A stretch of 64,000 nt of DNA, taken from positions 186,001 through 250,000 of the forward strand of contig NZ_BMTD01000005.1 in NCBI RefSeq assembly GCF_014649495.1. The letters are read 5' to 3'. The translations under genes and the position numbers were made by a program. The number at the start of each line of letters is the position of its first letter. Within the stretch, counting starts at the first letter, position 1. This DNA is from Streptomyces filipinensis. GTDB taxonomy: Bacteria > Actinomycetota > Actinomycetes > Streptomycetales > Streptomycetaceae. Shown here piece by piece: positions 61,405-64,000 of the stretch. The notes under the pieces are model-generated. The model searched no databases, was not told where the DNA came from, and was given only the letters and a program-made list of their open reading frames with translations.

Positions 61405-62678
61405 GACGCCACTCCCGTCGGCTCCGGCACCACGGGCGTCCGCGGGGCTTCGGCGTCGGACCGGCGGCCCAGCCACCACAGCGCCAGCGCCACCGGCACG
61501 AGACCCGCGCCCTGGACCAGGCAGAGCGAACGGGCCGCCAGGTGGTCGCCCAGCGCGCCGAAGACGAGGGAGGACACGGGGAAGGTGGCACCCAGCAGTG
61601 CCTGCATGACCGCGAAGAACCCCGGCTTGTCGGCGGCGGGCACCAGTCGCTGGAACAGTGCGACGAACCGCACACCGATCACACCGACGCACCAGCCGGC
61701 CACGGCCATCGAGACGACGGCCGACGCGGACCCGGCGAGCAGCCCCGGCAGACCGAGGGCGGTGGCCATCACGGCGAGACACACACTGCCGACGGCGACC
61801 GGACGGCCGGGCAGCCGCCCGCCGCTGAAGGATCCGACCAGCGTGCCCACGCCGAGGGCCGCCTCCAGCGAGGACACGGTCGAGCCGGTCGCGTGCAGCA
61901 CCTGCCGGGTGTACAGCGGCATCACGACGTAGACGGCCGTGGTGAAGACGTTGGCGGCGGCGAAACAGACCAGCACCCGACGGATGAACGGCAGCCCCGC
62001 CAGGACCTGGCGCAGCGTACGGCGTGCCGGAGACGGCCCGTCGGCGGCTCCGGACACGGGGGAGGTCCGGGGGAAACGGGCGGAGCCGACCAGCAGGGCG
62101 GCGAGCAGGTACGCGGCGGCGCACGCGGCGATGACGGCGGCCAGTGAGCCCGCGTCGACGACGAGCGGGCCGAGCAGCCCCCCGCACAGCCCGGCGACGG
62201 ACTGGGTCGACAGTTCGAATCCGGTGGCCGACTCGATGTCGGCGTCCTCGACGAGCTCCGGTACCGAGGTGGTCAGGCAGGGATCGAACACCGCCTGGCA
62301 CGCGGCCAGCGCGGGCCCGATCGCGTAGGCGGCGGCCCCGGGCAGCATTCCGGCGTGCGAGAGGACGGCCGCCGTGCCCGCCATCAGGCCCGCGACGGCG
62401 GCTGCGCCGGCCAGCACCGTCCGGTGCGCGTGACGCGCGACGATACGCGCGACCAGCGGGGCGAGGGCGACCGCGGGCAGGGTGCTCCCCATGAGGAACA
62501 TGCCCGAGGCGAGGCCGCGGTGGGCACCGCCGGCGAAGCCGACGAGCCACCAGACCGCGCCGACCTGGAACATCCTGCTCGCCGCCTGGGTGAGGAGCTG
62601 ACCGGCCCAGACCCGGCCGAAGGACGGATTGCGCAGGACGAGGGGCAGGCGCCGCACACGCGCGGGTGCCGCGCTCAC
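61401..62678 (-). CDS. MFS exporter
   Basis: A 425-residue major-facilitator protein with about 12 helices, starting NPSFGRVWAGQLLTQAASRMFQVGA and containing a central loop with PARVARFP-like residues (ARFPRTSPVSGAADG). Motif A-like segments are weak, as in macrolide-type exporters. GTG 62678 overlaps the upstream ligase stop and its own stop overlaps the GNAT gene. Probably exports the product or a toxic aldehyde of the lux-like operon. Confidence 0.85.
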   Translation of the reverse strand: MSAAPARVRRLPLVLRNPSFGRVWAGQLLTQAASRMFQVGAVWWLVGFAGGAHRGLASGMFLMGSTLPAVALAPLVARIVARHAHRTVLAGAAAVAGLMAGTAAVLSHAGMLPGAAAYAIGPALAACQAVFDPCLTTSVPELVEDADIESATGFELSTQSVAGLCGGLLGPLVVDAGSLAAVIAACAAAYLLAALLVGSARFPRTSPVSGAADGPSPARRTLRQVLAGLPFIRRVLVCFAAANVFTTAVYVVMPLYTRQVLHATGSTVSSLEAALGVGTLVGSFSGGRLPGRPVAVGSVCLAVMATALGLPGLLAGSASAVVSMAVAGWCVGVIGVRFVALFQRLVPAADKPGFFAVMQALLGATFPVSSLVFGALGDHLAARSLCLVQGAGLVPVALALWWLGRRSDAEAPRTPVVPEPTGVAS

Positions 62679-63979
62679 GAGTGGGGCCGTTCGTCGACGA
62701 CGCGGACGAGCTTGCCCGAGCGGGAGTTGACCGCGAGGTCCCGGTGCCGCACCCATTCGACGGTCAGCGGGTTCACATGCCCGTCGGCGGTCGCGGTCGC
62801 GTAGAAGGGGCGTTGGGCGAGGAGCGCGGCCACGACGGCATCGCCCAGCCCGGCATGGCGCCGGCCCGGATCGGCGACCGCGAGCCGCAGCACCAGGCCG
62901 TCGCGGCCGTCCCGCCGCCGTACGACGAGCTGCAGGCCGGTCACCTCGCCGGATACGTCGGCGGCCTTGACGATGTCGTGGACGTCCTGCGTGTACAGGG
63001 AGACGGGACCGACCCGCACGCCCTCCTCGGCGCGGCCGAGGATACGGAAGGTCCCGGCGGCCCGGTCGACCCACTCGGCCCGGTCGCCCGCCGGATAGCG
63101 GAGCACCGGCATGAGTCGCCGGCGCAGGTCGGTGACGACGAGCCGCCCCGGCACGCCGGCCTCCTCGACGGGCCGGTCGGTCTCGTCGCAGAGGATCTCG
63201 ACCACCGTGTAGGGGGTGAACGCGCGGTGCACGCGCGGATCATCGCCGGGTACGGCCTCGCCGAGGAGCCCGGCGTCCACGCTCGCATACCCCAGGGAGC
63301 GTGGCTCGGCGTTCGGGAACGCGGCCCGGAGCAACGGGAGTTGGTCACCGAAGAGACACTCCCCGCCGAAGAACAGCAGCTCCACGTCCGGTAGTGTGCG
63401 GCCGGCGCCGCTGAGGCGCTCGGCCAGCGAGCACAGCGTGGTCGGGGTACCGGCGACCACCTCGACCCGGAACTCCTCCAGGGTCGCCGCGGTGGACTCC
63501 CAGGGTGCCGCGCCGCCGATGGGCAGGCGGACGTTGGCCACGGGGGCGCGGTGCAGCGAGTCGAGGACGAAGCTGAAACTGGCGTACAGGTCACCCGCGT
63601 AGAAGAGATCCGCCACCCGGTGACCGGGCCGCAGCCCCGCACGGACCAGCCCGGCACCGAACGCGGTCGTGAACTCCCGCCACTCCGTGCGGGTGTAGTA
63701 GGAGAACTTCGGCGATCCGGTGGTCCCGCCGCTGCGGAAGACGACCGCTTCGTCCAGCGGCGCGGTCAGCAGCCGGTTGTCGCGGGGCGAATTGGCCCGC
63801 CAGAAGTCGGCCTGGGGTACCACCGGAAGGTCCGTGAGCCCGGTGACGCGCTCGGGAAGCCGGGCGTAGAGCTCACGATAGAAAGGCGAGTTGTTGCGGG
63901 CGAAACATACGAGTTCCGCAAAAGCTTGAACGGGCATCAATTCCTGCTCGAAGGCGTGAACCGCCGGCACGTACATCAC
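62675..63979 (-). CDS. PaaK-like phenylacetate-CoA-ligase-type adenylate-forming enzyme
   Basis: A 434-residue ANL enzyme with the P-loop FRSGGTTGSPKFSYYTRTEW, GYASVDAGLLGEA in the A5-type position and C-terminal NSRSGKLVRVVD. It is homologous to the second half of the LuxC fusion, including the final SGKL motif. It activates a carboxylic acid, probably aromatic or a short acyl, as CoA or carrier-protein ester. First visible gene of the operon: ATG 63979 (or 63976) lies 21 bases before the end of the window, so upstream genes and the promoter are unseen. Confidence 0.85.
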   Translation of the reverse strand: MMYVPAVHAFEQELMPVQAFAELVCFARNNSPFYRELYARLPERVTGLTDLPVVPQADFWRANSPRDNRLLTAPLDEAVVFRSGGTTGSPKFSYYTRTEWREFTTAFGAGLVRAGLRPGHRVADLFYAGDLYASFSFVLDSLHRAPVANVRLPIGGAAPWESTAATLEEFRVEVVAGTPTTLCSLAERLSGAGRTLPDVELLFFGGECLFGDQLPLLRAAFPNAEPRSLGYASVDAGLLGEAVPGDDPRVHRAFTPYTVVEILCDETDRPVEEAGVPGRLVVTDLRRRLMPVLRYPAGDRAEWVDRAAGTFRILGRAEEGVRVGPVSLYTQDVHDIVKAADVSGEVTGLQLVVRRRDGRDGLVLRLAVADPGRRHAGLGDAVVAALLAQRPFYATATADGHVNPLTVEWVRHRDLAVNSRSGKLVRVVDERPHS

Positions 63980-64000
63980 CGGCGAGGTACGACGGAGCCG

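Noticed and set aside
56574..63979. A bioluminescence (lux) operon
   Set aside because: LuxC- and LuxE-like genes are present but luxA/luxB luciferase subunits are not in the window, and ligase and exporter genes are extra.

Overview
The window is very GC-rich with strong G/C bias at third codon positions, frequent GTG (and one TTG) starts, and four-base ATGA/GTGA stop-start overlaps. Together with families such as DUF574-type methyltransferases, an OsdK/OsdR-like oxygen-stress locus and MerR/HxlR fusion regulators, this points to a Streptomyces (or close relative) chromosome, probably an accessory-rich arm. No rRNA, tRNA, insertion sequence, integrase or CRISPR array was seen.

Left part (1-16 kb): the end of an MFS exporter, a lipoprotein, and a decayed HD-domain gene. 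Next comes a divergent pyroglutamate locus: DUF969/DUF979 transport-like proteins and pyrrolidone-carboxylate peptidase leftward, and the 5-oxoprolinase genes pxpA-pxpB-pxpC rightward, around shared palindromes. After that are a FUSC-type membrane protein, esterases and two secreted proteins.

Middle (16-35 kb): an asparaginase, then an ABC ATPase-permease-secreted phosphoesterase operon. A dormancy/oxygen-stress island follows at 22.6-28.6 kb: a DosR-like response regulator, a universal stress protein and a decayed paralogue, a STAS protein, a DosS-like GAF histidine kinase, a CBS-BON protein and a cyclic-nucleotide-domain protein. Near-identical palindromes GGGCCGnnCGGnCCC lie in its promoter gaps. 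Then come an HxlR-peroxiredoxin fusion, an acetyltransferase, a methyltransferase, a CapA-like protein and a TetR/aldo-keto reductase pair.

Right part (34-64 kb): a four-gene leftward operon looks like lysine catabolism through 2-oxoadipate (FAD amine oxidase, HglS, AmaB-type dehydrogenase) and also carries an OMP-decarboxylase-like protein with a catalytic-motif substitution. A GntR operon follows, with an unknown protein and a GMC oxidoreductase, then a MerR-PP2C fusion. A three-gene operon (GCS2-type ligase, N-acetylglutaminylglutamine amidotransferase-like protein, S9 peptidase) may make or turn over a dipeptide amide. A quinone reductase and IclR-like regulator sit behind a triple operator array. 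At the right edge is a tightly coupled leftward operon: a PaaK-like ligase, an MFS exporter, an acetyltransferase, a LuxE-type acyl-protein synthetase and a LuxC reductase fused to a second PaaK-like ligase. It resembles an acyl-to-aldehyde reductase system without luciferase and is the best candidate for an undescribed pathway; its promoter and possibly more genes lie beyond the window.

All functions are read from sequence motifs and remembered family features; nothing was searched or computed.
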